NCBI RefSeq assembly: GCF_003797125.1
Contig: NZ_RKKE01000001.1
Coordinates: 1 to 64,000 of the forward strand
DNA from: Shewanella frigidimarina
Lineage (GTDB): Bacteria; Pseudomonadota; Gammaproteobacteria; Enterobacterales; Shewanellaceae
Direction of reading: 5' to 3'
DNA length: 64,000 nucleotides
A model generated the notes under the pieces. It saw nothing but the letters and a program-made list of their open reading frames with translations, did no database searches and was not told where the DNA came from. Numbering within the stretch: position 1 is the first letter of the stretch; the number at the start of each line of letters is the position of its first letter. The position numbers and the translations under genes were made by a program. This document shows positions 27,736 to 36,414 of this stretch, in pieces.

Positions 27736-28392
27736 ATGGATACAAGACCTTGGTTATTGTTGCCACTATTGCTGGTGCTCGGTGTTGTACTCAGTTATGC
27801 CGTATTGTCTATACCTGATCCTGCGCAAGAGCTGCCAACAATGCTGACCGACAACATGACGATCAGTGGCGCACACAATCCTGTGAGTGCGGTGCTGCTA
27901 AACTTTCGTGGTTACGATACTTTGCTGGAGATGGGAGTCTTACTGGCAGCTCTACTTGGCGTATGGTCTCTGGACGAAATGCCCATTTATCGCGGATCAG
28001 CCCCTGACCAGATTCTGGACATCATGTCTCGTCAGCTGATTCCCGTGTTTATTTTGGTGGCCGGTTACTTAGTGTGGGCAGGAGCTGATGCACCGGGGGG
28101 AGCTTTTCAGGCCGGCGCTTTACTGGGTGCGGCAGGTGTACTGCTACGGCTTTGCGGATGGCGGGTAAACAATCGTTACTCAGGCCTTCCGTTGAGAGTG
28201 CTATTAGTCTTGGGTCTAGCTATGTTTGTCATGGTAGGTACGGGGGCGTTGCTGATCGGAAGTGAATTTTTGCGATACCCTCCTACTGTGGCCAGTGAGC
28301 TGATGTTGATTATCGAATCTGCAGCTACCCTCTCCATTGGCGCAACATTGGCAGCGCTCTTCCTCGGTGGACGGCCAAAGGGAGAAGAATAA
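27736..28392 (+). CDS. mrpB: fused MbhE-like / MrpB subunit
   Basis: A 218-residue membrane protein that joins two parts usually on separate chains or inside MrpA. Residues about 1-90 contain the MrpA C-terminal/MbhE-type motif VLLNFRGYDTLLEMGVLLAAL. From about residue 95 there is a MnhB domain with LIPVFILVAGYLVWAGADAP followed by GGAFQAGALLGAAG. ATG 27736 has AGGAGAG 5 nt upstream. The start of the next gene overlaps its stop. Confidence 0.85.
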   Translation: MDTRPWLLLPLLLVLGVVLSYAVLSIPDPAQELPTMLTDNMTISGAHNPVSAVLLNFRGYDTLLEMGVLLAALLGVWSLDEMPIYRGSAPDQILDIMSRQLIPVFILVAGYLVWAGADAPGGAFQAGALLGAAGVLLRLCGWRVNNRYSGLPLRVLLVLGLAMFVMVGTGALLIGSEFLRYPPTVASELMLIIESAATLSIGATLAALFLGGRPKGEE

Positions 28393-28700
28393 TGAGCAAT
28401 ATTTACCTCTATGCACTGCTTGGCGTGGGTTTGTTCATTTTAGGTATATATTCCTTAATCGTTTACGCTAATTTGTTGCGCAAAATACTGGCTATCAATG
28501 TGATGTGCACCGGGGTGTTTCTGGTTTTGGTATCGTTGGCTTCCCGTAATCATAATGTCCAACCAGATACTGTACCTCATGCCATGGTCATTACCGGTAT
28601 CGTGGTGGCCGTATCAGCCACTGCGTTGGCGCTCATTTTGATGTTAAAAATAAATAAGGCAATTGGGAAAAGCGAATTCCCCGACAAAGATTGTGAATGA
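28392..28700 (+). CDS. mrpC: Mrp antiporter subunit C (NuoK-like)
   Basis: A 102-residue, three-helix subunit homologous to NuoK of complex I. The pattern ALLGVGLFILGIYSLIVY, then a second helix, and the PHAMVITGIVVAVSATALAL signature are clear. The conserved acidic residue of NuoK-like proteins is not obvious in the second helix. A 289-bp gap follows with no convincing gene, unusual inside such an operon. Confidence 0.92.
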   Translation: MSNIYLYALLGVGLFILGIYSLIVYANLLRKILAINVMCTGVFLVLVSLASRNHNVQPDTVPHAMVITGIVVAVSATALALILMLKINKAIGKSEFPDKDCE

Positions 28701-28989
28701 GACCTCGGAACCCAGAACAGAGAAAATATAGGCCATTTCATATTGTCTCAATGATTGAGTGCCGTAAAAACTAAATAACCAAAAATGACAACATAGCAAG
28801 AAAGGACTACCAGACTAAATTAGCGGAATATTTATGCTTCACCCCGGCGCCCTATTCAATGACATAGCCTTGTTTGCAACTGGCTAAGTGAATAAACGCC
28901 GATGAGTGATAATGCAAACAGCGTGCGTGTAAAGAGCTCTTCACTAATGTTGGGCAGGCACTGAATACTAAAAAGGACAAGATTGCTGC

Positions 28990-30438
28990 ATGGAGTTAAT
29001 TTTGGGGCAAATCCCGTGGATTGTGATGCCGATCATCTTTCCCTTGATAGGGAGTATGGCTTGCTTCCTGTTTCCGGCAAAAGCGAAGTCACTGGGTCTG
29101 CTGACTTCCTTGGTTGTTTTGGCATGTGTCACTAGGCTCGGCTGGCAACTCAAAGCACTAGGCTCGCTGCGCTACCCTATGGGTGGTTGGGGGGCGCCAT
29201 TGGGCATCGACCTTTACGCAGATGGTCTGAGTCTACTAATGCTATTGATGGCGGCACTGGTAGGTTTAGGTATCAGCATCTATTCCAGCAGTTATTTCAG
29301 TCGCGACAAAGCGAGGCATTTTTGGCCGTTGTGGTTATTCCTGTGCGGGGCGCTCAATGCACTATTTCTGTCAGCTGATATCTTCAATCTCTATGTCACA
29401 CTGGAATTACTGGGATTAACGGCAGTGGCCCTTGTGGCATTAGCAGGTGGCGCCGACGCCTTGATTGCAGCAATGCGTTATCTATTGGTAAGCCTACTGG
29501 GCTCCTTGTTCTATCTGTTGGGCGTTGCCCTTATCTACCACAGTGTTGGTAGTCTGGACATTGCAATACTAGCACAACGAGTAGAACCGTCACCTGCGAT
29601 GTGGACGGCGGTGGGATTGATAAGTACCGGCCTACTGCTCAAAACAGCGCTTTTCCCAATGCATTTTTGGTTACCGCCCGCCCATGCTTCAGCCCCAGCC
29701 CCCGTGAGTGCGCTTATGTCCGCATTGGTGGTCAAAGCTTCCTTCTATATTCTGCTACGCATGTGGCTGGAGTTCTTTCAAACGCAGGGGGCGGCATTCG
29801 CTAATTTTCTGGGACTGCTCGGCGCCGCGGCCGTCCTTTGGGGCGGAATTCAAGCACTGCGCCAAACACAGCTAAAATTACTTATTGCCTACTCGACAGT
29901 ATCGCAACTGGGCTATCTGTTTTTGGCTTTTCCGTTGGGGACGAGCATTGCCTGGAAGGGAGCACTATATATGTTATTTTCCCATGCTATGGCTAAGGCG
30001 GCGATGTTCATGGCGGCGGGTAATATTCAGTTTTTTGCGGGACATGACCGCATAGCGGAGCTCGGCTCAATAACCCAACGTCTGCCGCTGACATTGACGG
30101 CATTCGCCCTAGCGGGTATCAGCCTTATGGGGCTACCGCCAAGTGGAGGGTTCATTGGCAAGTGGTTATTACTGCAGGCATCAATAGAATCCGGACAGTG
30201 GTGGTGGGGAATTATTCTGCTCCTTGGTGGATTTCTGGCCGCTGGCTATGTATTCAAAGTCATTGCTCATGTGTTTACTCATGACGAACCAACAAGCCGA
30301 ACGGTAACACTACCGGCCACGATGGAGTGGAGCGCTTTAGGGTTGGCTTTAATAGCAGTGCTCTTGGGCTTGTTCACATACTGGCCGTTGGCAATGTTAG
30401 AAATGGGTTCCCCCTTTGGCACAGGACATAGCGGATGA
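28990..30438 (+). CDS. mrpD: Mrp antiporter NuoL/N-like subunit 1 (MrpD-type)
   Basis: Proton/cation-translocating membrane subunit homologous to NuoL/M/N, 482 residues with about 14 helices. The key charged residues are present: Glu139 in LYVTLELLG, Lys218 in GLLLKTALFPMHFWLP, Lys249 in LVVKASFYILLR and the late Lys in GGFIGKW. The start has only a distant AAGGA. Its stop overlaps the next start (ATGA). Confidence 0.92.
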   Translation: MELILGQIPWIVMPIIFPLIGSMACFLFPAKAKSLGLLTSLVVLACVTRLGWQLKALGSLRYPMGGWGAPLGIDLYADGLSLLMLLMAALVGLGISIYSSSYFSRDKARHFWPLWLFLCGALNALFLSADIFNLYVTLELLGLTAVALVALAGGADALIAAMRYLLVSLLGSLFYLLGVALIYHSVGSLDIAILAQRVEPSPAMWTAVGLISTGLLLKTALFPMHFWLPPAHASAPAPVSALMSALVVKASFYILLRMWLEFFQTQGAAFANFLGLLGAAAVLWGGIQALRQTQLKLLIAYSTVSQLGYLFLAFPLGTSIAWKGALYMLFSHAMAKAAMFMAAGNIQFFAGHDRIAELGSITQRLPLTLTAFALAGISLMGLPPSGGFIGKWLLLQASIESGQWWWGIILLLGGFLAAGYVFKVIAHVFTHDEPTSRTVTLPATMEWSALGLALIAVLLGLFTYWPLAMLEMGSPFGTGHSG

Positions 30439-31928
30439 ATTGGAGTACGGCTCTGCCCTTGTTGATCCTCGCCAGCTCTTTCTTGCCGGGGCTGATAATT
30501 TTCTGCTTGCCCGAGGATCGTGTCGTCACCCGCACAATCCTTAATCTGGCAGGTGCGCTATTTAAGATTGTGCTGGTCGGGGGAATGTTTTGGGGCATAT
30601 TACATGGCTATCATTTTGAGGCTCGTCTAACCCTCTTACCAGGACTCGATTTGGTTCTGCGTTCTGGCCCATTGGCGATGCTTTTCGTGACACTTTCTTC
30701 CGGACTGTGGCTGGTCACTACCGTTTATGCCGTTGGATATCTGGAGGGTTCACCTCATCGCAGCCGCTTTTTTGGCTTCTTCAGTCTGTGTGTTACTGCC
30801 ACGACAGGTGTTGCCCTTGCGGGGAATTTGATTACCTTCCTGCTGTTTTATGAACTACTTACTCTTTGCACTTACCCACTGATCGTACACCGCGGAACCG
30901 AAATCGCACGCCAGGCCGGCAGAAATTACCTTATCTACACTATCATCGGGGGCGCATTGCTACTGCTGTCTTCTGTGTGGTTGTATACGCTTGCCGGCAC
31001 TCTGGAGTTCACCGACCGCGGTTTTTTGTCCGGTCTTGATGCCTCTTTGCACCCAACGCTGATGATAATCTTCTGCTTGTTGATTGCCGGATTGGGGGTA
31101 AAAGCGGCTTTGGTCCCCCTACATGGCTGGTTACCGCAGGCCATGGTTGCCCCAGCGCCTGTAAGTGCGCTGCTGCACGCCGTGGCAGTGGTAAAGGCGG
31201 GCGCATTCGGCATAATACGGGTTGTTTACGATGTGTATGGCATCGAGTTTGCCAACAGTTTGGGGCTAACCTTACCCCTAGCAATACTGGCTGCTGTGAC
31301 CATAATTTATGGCTCGCTGCGCGCCTTATTTCAGGACGAACTTAAACGTCGACTCGCATTTTCTACAGTCAGCCAAGTGTCCTATATAGTGCTAGGCATA
31401 GCGCTTGCCAGTCCTATCGCGACGCTGGGAGGACTGATCCACCTGGTGCATCAGGGAGTGCAAAAAATCACCCTTTTTATGTGCGCTGGTAACCTCGCCG
31501 AGACCCTAGGGATTCATAAAATCAGCGAGATGAACGGGGTCGGACGTCGGATGCCTTGGACCATGGCGGCATTCACCATTGGCGCCTTCGGTATGATAGG
31601 TGCCCCGCCGCTCGCAGGTTTTTTTAGCAAATGGTATCTAGGACTGGGGGCATTGGACGCAGGACAAGGCTGGGTGATATATGTTCTGGCGGTAAGTAGT
31701 GCCCTCAATGCCGCCTACTTTTTACCCATATTGTATACAGCTTGGTTTAAGGCCCCTCCCGATAGCTGGCCGGCCGAACGATCTTTTGGAAACAAAGAGA
31801 CGGCTTGGACATTACTTGTCCCCCCCATAGTTACTGCACTGTTGACATTGGCTTTGGGGCTTTTGGCGTTTGCACCGTTTAACCTATTGGAATGGACTCG
31901 ATTAATTGTGAGTCGAGGATTTGCCTAA
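30435..31928 (+). CDS. Mrp antiporter NuoL/N-like subunit 2 (MrpD/MrpA-N type)
   Basis: Second NuoL/M/N homologue, 497 residues and about 14 helices. It retains Glu140 (LLFYELLTLCTYPLI), Lys223 (GLGVKAALVPLHGWLP), Lys254 (AVVKAGAFGIIR) and the late Lys in LAGFFSKWYLG, so it should be able to translocate protons. It is coupled to both neighbours by overlapping stop/start codons. It may take the place of the NuoL-like half of MrpA, which is missing as such from this operon. Confidence 0.9.
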   Translation: MNWSTALPLLILASSFLPGLIIFCLPEDRVVTRTILNLAGALFKIVLVGGMFWGILHGYHFEARLTLLPGLDLVLRSGPLAMLFVTLSSGLWLVTTVYAVGYLEGSPHRSRFFGFFSLCVTATTGVALAGNLITFLLFYELLTLCTYPLIVHRGTEIARQAGRNYLIYTIIGGALLLLSSVWLYTLAGTLEFTDRGFLSGLDASLHPTLMIIFCLLIAGLGVKAALVPLHGWLPQAMVAPAPVSALLHAVAVVKAGAFGIIRVVYDVYGIEFANSLGLTLPLAILAAVTIIYGSLRALFQDELKRRLAFSTVSQVSYIVLGIALASPIATLGGLIHLVHQGVQKITLFMCAGNLAETLGIHKISEMNGVGRRMPWTMAAFTIGAFGMIGAPPLAGFFSKWYLGLGALDAGQGWVIYVLAVSSALNAAYFLPILYTAWFKAPPDSWPAERSFGNKETAWTLLVPPIVTALLTLALGLLAFAPFNLLEWTRLIVSRGFA

Positions 31929-33229
31929 TGAACGCCATAGTGAGTGTATCCCTACTTTTATCAGCACTAGGCCTGCCGCTGCTGTTGGCGTTCCCTGCAC
32001 TGCATACTCACCTACCCAGACCGATACATATGGCGCTGTTGCCAGCTGCTACGCTTGTGTTTATTCCTGTGGATTTTGCTATTGAACTGCCCTGGTTTTG
32101 GCTGGGCGCTGGGTTGGGTATAGACGCGCTATCGCGTTGGTGGCTGGCTATGTCGGTGGTGGTGTGGGGCGTTGGAGCAGCCTTTGTGCCTACTCCAGCC
32201 AAATGTGACGGCTATAATCCACAGACTAGCTTACTGCTATTATTTCTAGTGGGGCAGATTGGCGCAGTGCTGGCAACGGATATGATTGTCTTCTTCAGCT
32301 TTACGACTCTGATGAGCTACGCGTGTATTGGCCTCTTGCTTACTCATGGTGACGAAACTACTCGCCGCGCTGGGCGGATATATCTGGTGCTACTGATCCT
32401 AGCAGACATCCTGCTATTCGAGGCCATGATGATGGCCACCGCAACAACAGAATATCTGGACTTCGCTACCCTAACCAAAGCAATGACGCTATCAGAGTCA
32501 TCATCTTTTTATCTGTCGATGGTAATTGTCGGTATCGCCCTCAAGGTAGGAGTGTGGCCATTACATCGATGGCTATCTTTGTCTTATTACTCGGTTCGGC
32601 CGGCGATGGCGCTGCTGTTGTGGCTAGGCCCCGTCGCCACGGGCTTGCTTTGTGGCCTGCGTTGGTTGCCGTTGGGTGAACTTGCCGCACCCATGGCTGG
32701 AGCTGTGCTGCTAGCGATCGGCTTTACGACAATCTTTTATGCCATGCTGTCAGTTTCGCGGGTTCAATGGAAACAGCGACTTATCTGTGTTTTCTTCATT
32801 GCGACGGGAAGCTTTGTTATAGGCTTGGGGACGGGGCTGATCAAACCTGCCCTATGGAATCAATATGGAGACTCAGCCCATGTCTTCATTGCCTCTCTAG
32901 GATGGGGACTGGCATTGATGACCGCAGGGCTTGAGTGGTTCAAGGATGAAGGCGAAACATCCGGATCGAGCAATGAGAACCTGACGGAATTGTCTGTAGA
33001 GCGTTGGTTTGATGCCTTCATTCGTTGGGGAGGGGGGATGGGAAACGAGACTTTGCCAGAACTTCGCTCTTCATGGTTTGCCAGATGTAAGGGACTCAGG
33101 CAAAAGCGAGGATGGCAGAACACGTTCGGCACCGGTGAATACTTTTTGCAGCGTTGGTCAATTGCGACCACTCTATTTATACTCTTAGTTATTGTGACTC
33201 TGGTTCTTTTGCTGCTGGATGCTATGTAG
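31928..33229 (+). CDS. degenerate NuoL/N-like subunit 3
   Basis: Third NuoL/M/N-type protein, 433 residues from ATG 31928. Helix pattern and GIALKVGVWPLHRW (Lys206) show the relationship. At the place of the conserved helix-5 Glu it has Thr127 (FFSFTTLMSYACIG), the second Lys is missing (ALLLWLGPVATG), and the late GFxGK block is absent. The C terminus holds a hydrophilic stretch and one last helix. It probably has a structural or regulatory role rather than ion transport. Last gene of the operon. Confidence 0.8.
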   Translation: MNAIVSVSLLLSALGLPLLLAFPALHTHLPRPIHMALLPAATLVFIPVDFAIELPWFWLGAGLGIDALSRWWLAMSVVVWGVGAAFVPTPAKCDGYNPQTSLLLLFLVGQIGAVLATDMIVFFSFTTLMSYACIGLLLTHGDETTRRAGRIYLVLLILADILLFEAMMMATATTEYLDFATLTKAMTLSESSSFYLSMVIVGIALKVGVWPLHRWLSLSYYSVRPAMALLLWLGPVATGLLCGLRWLPLGELAAPMAGAVLLAIGFTTIFYAMLSVSRVQWKQRLICVFFIATGSFVIGLGTGLIKPALWNQYGDSAHVFIASLGWGLALMTAGLEWFKDEGETSGSSNENLTELSVERWFDAFIRWGGGMGNETLPELRSSWFARCKGLRQKRGWQNTFGTGEYFLQRWSIATTLFILLVIVTLVLLLLDAM

Positions 33230-33758
33230 ACTCAGTAAGACAAGTTACTTAATAGAACATAATAAAATTGGATTAGAACCTGAAGTATCCCTACGAATTT
33301 AATAACTAGCTTGTGGATCCTTGATTAAATCTTGCATCATCTTAACTCCTGCTAACCAGTGAGATTTCTGCAGTTTCAAAGACTTATATTTTTAGAGTCT
33401 TAAGCTTCAAAATAATTTTGATAGATTAATTTATCTCATCTGCTATTCCGAGTTGAAATTATACAAACCGGACAAAACGATTATGTATTCGTTAGCAAAG
33501 CAAAAAAGTTCATCAGTACTGAACTTTCCAAAGGTGATTACTGTATTAACAAAGAAGTTAACAACACACATATTTCAGAGTAAACATATCGATACGTTGA
33601 ACACATACTATTAAGTTTACGTTTACGTAAAAATAATACTGAGTTTTTACTCGAAATTGGGTAAGGTTAGAGAAATCAACTATCTGATTGGACCAGTAAC
33701 AAGCTGCACCTTGTTGCCGAGACCAAACTAAAATACAACATAACCAAGGAATGATCTT
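33230..33758. other. AT-rich spacer between the Mrp operon and the acyl-CoA dehydrogenase gene
   Basis: A 529-bp gene-free stretch where base composition returns to that of the surrounding genome. Its right half holds the LiuR-type operator and promoter of the next gene. No terminator for the Mrp operon, repeat or attachment site was seen. Confidence 0.6.
33616..33631 (+). promoter_or_regulatory. LiuR-type operator upstream of acyl-CoA dehydrogenase
   Basis: TTTACGTTTACGTAAA is a symmetrical 16-bp site and the best of three in the window. It is followed two bases later by TAATAC, a good -10 element, so it would sit between -35 and -10 as is typical of MerR-family operators. The gene starts 127 bp downstream. 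Confidence 0.8.
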
Positions 33759-35549
33759 ATGCCTATTTACCAAGCTCCTCTTCGCGATTATCAATTCATT
33801 CTGTCTGAACTGCTTAATGTCTATAAACAAACTGATTTACGCGGTTTTGATGAAATAGATGCGGATCTCACTGATGCAATTTTGCAAGGTGTTGCCGATT
33901 TCAGCACCGACATCATGTTGCCACTCAATGCCAGCGGTGACTTAGAAGGTTGTAAACTGGTTGATGGTAAGGTCATTACCCCTATTGGGTTCAAGCAAGC
34001 TTATAAACAATACGTACAAGATGGTTGGGCAACATTAACCTGTGATCCTGAATTTGGTGGCCAAGGTTTACCTGAAGTTATCGGTACATTCGCAACCGAA
34101 ATGAAAACCGCCACTAATATGGCGTTTGCCATGTATCCAGGCTTAACCCATGGCGCTTATTCAGCCATTCATGTTCACGGCAGTGATGCGCTAAAGCAAA
34201 AGTACTTAGCAAAACTGGTCAGTGGCGAGTGGACTGGTACCATGAACTTAACCGAGTCTCATGCGGGTACAGATTTAGCCTTATTACGTACTAAAGCGGT
34301 TCCTGCGGGTGACGATGTATTTGCCATTAGCGGCGAAAAAATCTTTATCTCGTCTGGCGATCACGATCTCGCCGACAACATCATTCATTTAGTATTAGCG
34401 CGTTTACCTGATGCACCGGAAGGTGTTAAAGGGATTTCACTATTTGCTGTACCTAAGTTTTTAGTGAATGCCGATGGTAGCTTAGGCGAAGCTAACAAGC
34501 TTAGCGCAACAGGTCTTGAGCATAAGATGGGTATTCATGGTAACTCAACATGTGTCATGCATTTTGACGGCGCTATCGGTGAGCTTGTTGGTGCTGCACA
34601 TCAAGGTCTAAAAGCCATGTTTACCATGATGAACCAAGCACGTTTAGGTGTGGGTATTCAAGGTTTAGGCGTATCAGATATTGCTTATCAAAATGCTCTC
34701 GTTTATGCCAAAGAGCGTATTCAAGGCCGTGCATTAAGTGGCGTTAAGCAGCCTGAACAAGCTGCTGACTCATTATTAGTCCATGGCGATGTGCGTCGTA
34801 TGCTGTTATCACAAAAGTCGTTCAATGAAGGTACACGTGCGTTAATGGGTCAACAAGCACTGTGGCTTGACCAAGTAGAACGTCATACCGATCCAGAAAA
34901 AGCCAAACAAGCTAATGCACTTGCGGCATTATTTACACCAATTGTTAAAGGCTTTGTCACCGACCAAGGCTTTAAAGCGTGTGTTGATGCCCAGCAAATT
35001 TATGGTGGTCATGGTTATATTAATGAATGGGGTATGGAACAGTTTGTACGTGATATCCGTATTGCAATGATTTACGAAGGCACAAATGGAGTACAAGCTC
35101 TCGATTTAGTCGGCCGCAAATTACTTGCCGACAAAGGTGCAGCATTAACCCTGTGGTCAGGTATGGTGAAGGAATTAATTCAGCAAAACGTTGGTAATGA
35201 CGCAATGAAACCTTATCTTGCAGGCTTAATGGATGCAGCAGGCGATCTTGAAAAAGCCACCGGTTTTATTGTGCAGTCAGCCAGCAAGAATCCTGATCTT
35301 ATTGGTGCAGCGTCAATGGCCTATATGCAGTTGTTTGGTATTACAGCGCTAGCGTGGATGTGGACTCGCGTTGCGGCAACATCATTAGCCGCATTAGAAG
35401 CAGGTACTGAAGAGACTGGCTTTTACCAAGCTAAACTTAAAACAGCACAATTCTTTATGAGCTATTGGGGTAGTCAAACCCGCAGTTTACGCAAACAAAT
35501 TGAATCGAGCAGTGCAGATATTGTTGATTTCGCAGAAGCTGATTTTTAA
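33759..35549 (+). CDS. acyl-CoA dehydrogenase, 596-residue type
   Basis: FAD enzyme of the long acyl-CoA dehydrogenase class, with N-terminal, middle and C-terminal acyl-CoA dehydrogenase domains and an additional C-terminal helical domain of about 130 residues. Motifs are TMNLTESHAGTDLALLRTK, EKIFISSGDHD, MNQARLGVGIQGLG and QQIYGGHGYINEWGMEQF, and YEGTNGVQALDL holds the catalytic Glu of this class. A LiuR-type operator before it suggests a role in branched-chain or short-chain acyl-CoA oxidation. It would feed electrons to ETF. Ends at an intrinsic terminator. Confidence 0.92.
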   Translation: MPIYQAPLRDYQFILSELLNVYKQTDLRGFDEIDADLTDAILQGVADFSTDIMLPLNASGDLEGCKLVDGKVITPIGFKQAYKQYVQDGWATLTCDPEFGGQGLPEVIGTFATEMKTATNMAFAMYPGLTHGAYSAIHVHGSDALKQKYLAKLVSGEWTGTMNLTESHAGTDLALLRTKAVPAGDDVFAISGEKIFISSGDHDLADNIIHLVLARLPDAPEGVKGISLFAVPKFLVNADGSLGEANKLSATGLEHKMGIHGNSTCVMHFDGAIGELVGAAHQGLKAMFTMMNQARLGVGIQGLGVSDIAYQNALVYAKERIQGRALSGVKQPEQAADSLLVHGDVRRMLLSQKSFNEGTRALMGQQALWLDQVERHTDPEKAKQANALAALFTPIVKGFVTDQGFKACVDAQQIYGGHGYINEWGMEQFVRDIRIAMIYEGTNGVQALDLVGRKLLADKGAALTLWSGMVKELIQQNVGNDAMKPYLAGLMDAAGDLEKATGFIVQSASKNPDLIGAASMAYMQLFGITALAWMWTRVAATSLAALEAGTEETGFYQAKLKTAQFFMSYWGSQTRSLRKQIESSSADIVDFAEADF

Positions 35550-35564
35550 TAAATAATGATACAC

Positions 35565-35602
35565 AAAAAAGCCGCATCAATTAACTTGAAGCGGCTTTTT
35601 TT
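35565..35602 (+). terminator. terminator after the acyl-CoA dehydrogenase
   Basis: AAAAAAGCCGC pairs with GCGGCTTTTTT around a 15-nt loop and ends in T7. Symmetrical A/T flanks could also end tdk on the minus strand. Confidence 0.88.
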
Positions 35603-35676
35603 ATTCTGTGTCGAGTCTTTAAATGTGGCTTAAATAAATATTGATTAACGTCAGCTCAGCTCAAATAAACTGACCA

Positions 35677-36255
35677 TTAATCCCACAAAAACTCACGAAA
35701 ATGCTTACGACAAACCGACTCGTAACTTTCATTACCGCCAATGGCAACCTGCTCGCCTTCACGCATCGGTTTACCATCATGATCAAGACGCACGACCATG
35801 TTTGCTTTACGGCCACAATGACAAATCGTTTTAAGCTCAACTAATTTGTCAGCCCAGGCTAATAAATATTGGCTGCCTGGAAATAGTTCGCCTTGAAAAT
35901 CATTACGAAGGCCATAACACAATACTGGAATATCAAGATTATCAACAACGTGTGTGATCTGCCTAACTTGTTCTTTACTTAAAAACTGACTTTCATCAAT
36001 CAATACGCAGTGAATTTTTTGCTCATCATTCGACGTCGAAATTAACTCTATTAAATTATCAGTGCTACCGAACACCTGCGCTTCGGTTTCGATGCCGATA
36101 CGTGATGACACTTTGCCGACACCATAACGATTGTCTATCGATGCCGTCATCACTAAAGTATGCATCCCGCGCTCGCGGTAATTATAAGAAGACTGTAGTA
36201 ATGAAGTCGATTTACCGGCATTCATTGCCGAATAATAAAAGTACAGTTGCGCCAA
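35677..36255 (-). CDS. tdk: thymidine kinase
   Basis: Type II thymidine kinase of nucleotide salvage: thymidine plus ATP gives dTMP. 192 residues. P-loop SAMNAGKST (9-17), DESQFL with the catalytic Glu, and a zinc-binding region containing [10 protein letters not shown] and a later C-x2-H (VCRKH). Single gene, oriented against its neighbours. Confidence 0.96.
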   Translation of the reverse strand: MAQLYFYYSAMNAGKSTSLLQSSYNYRERGMHTLVMTASIDNRYGVGKVSSRIGIETEAQVFGSTDNLIELISTSNDEQKIHCVLIDESQFLSKEQVRQITHVVDNLDIPVLCYGLRNDFQGELFPGSQYLLAWADKLVELKTICHCGRKANMVVRLDHDGKPMREGEQVAIGGNESYESVCRKHFREFLWD

Positions 36256-36322
36256 AATTATGCGTCCTAATAGTTGGTCTGTTTATGTTGCATATAGTAA
36301 CTGTTTTAACATGACAACGACA

Positions 36323-36358
36323 AACAAAAATGCCGTATTCGTTATGAGTACGGCATTT
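36323..36358 (-). terminator. terminator of the NhaC-family gene
   Basis: On the minus strand AAATGCCGTA / TACGGCATTT with an 11-nt loop is followed by T-rich sequence, just past the transporter stop. Confidence 0.85.
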
Positions 36359-36414
36359 CCATCACAGCTTAAATTGGACATTTACCTACATACACTAGGG
36401 CTTAGTTTAAGAAA

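Noticed and set aside
28701..28989. A further Mrp subunit gene in the gap after mrpC
   Set aside because: Only very short frames occur, none with a membrane helix or ribosome-binding site.
25948..33229. Membrane-bound hydrogenase or complex I operon
   Set aside because: The order resembles Mbh, but no hydrogenase-type large or small subunit, NuoB/C/D-like or iron-sulfur protein is present; only the antiporter module is found.
33558..33830. 90-residue minus-strand frame over the acyl-CoA dehydrogenase promoter
   Set aside because: It runs across the LiuR operator and into the dehydrogenase gene on the opposite strand; no family recognised.
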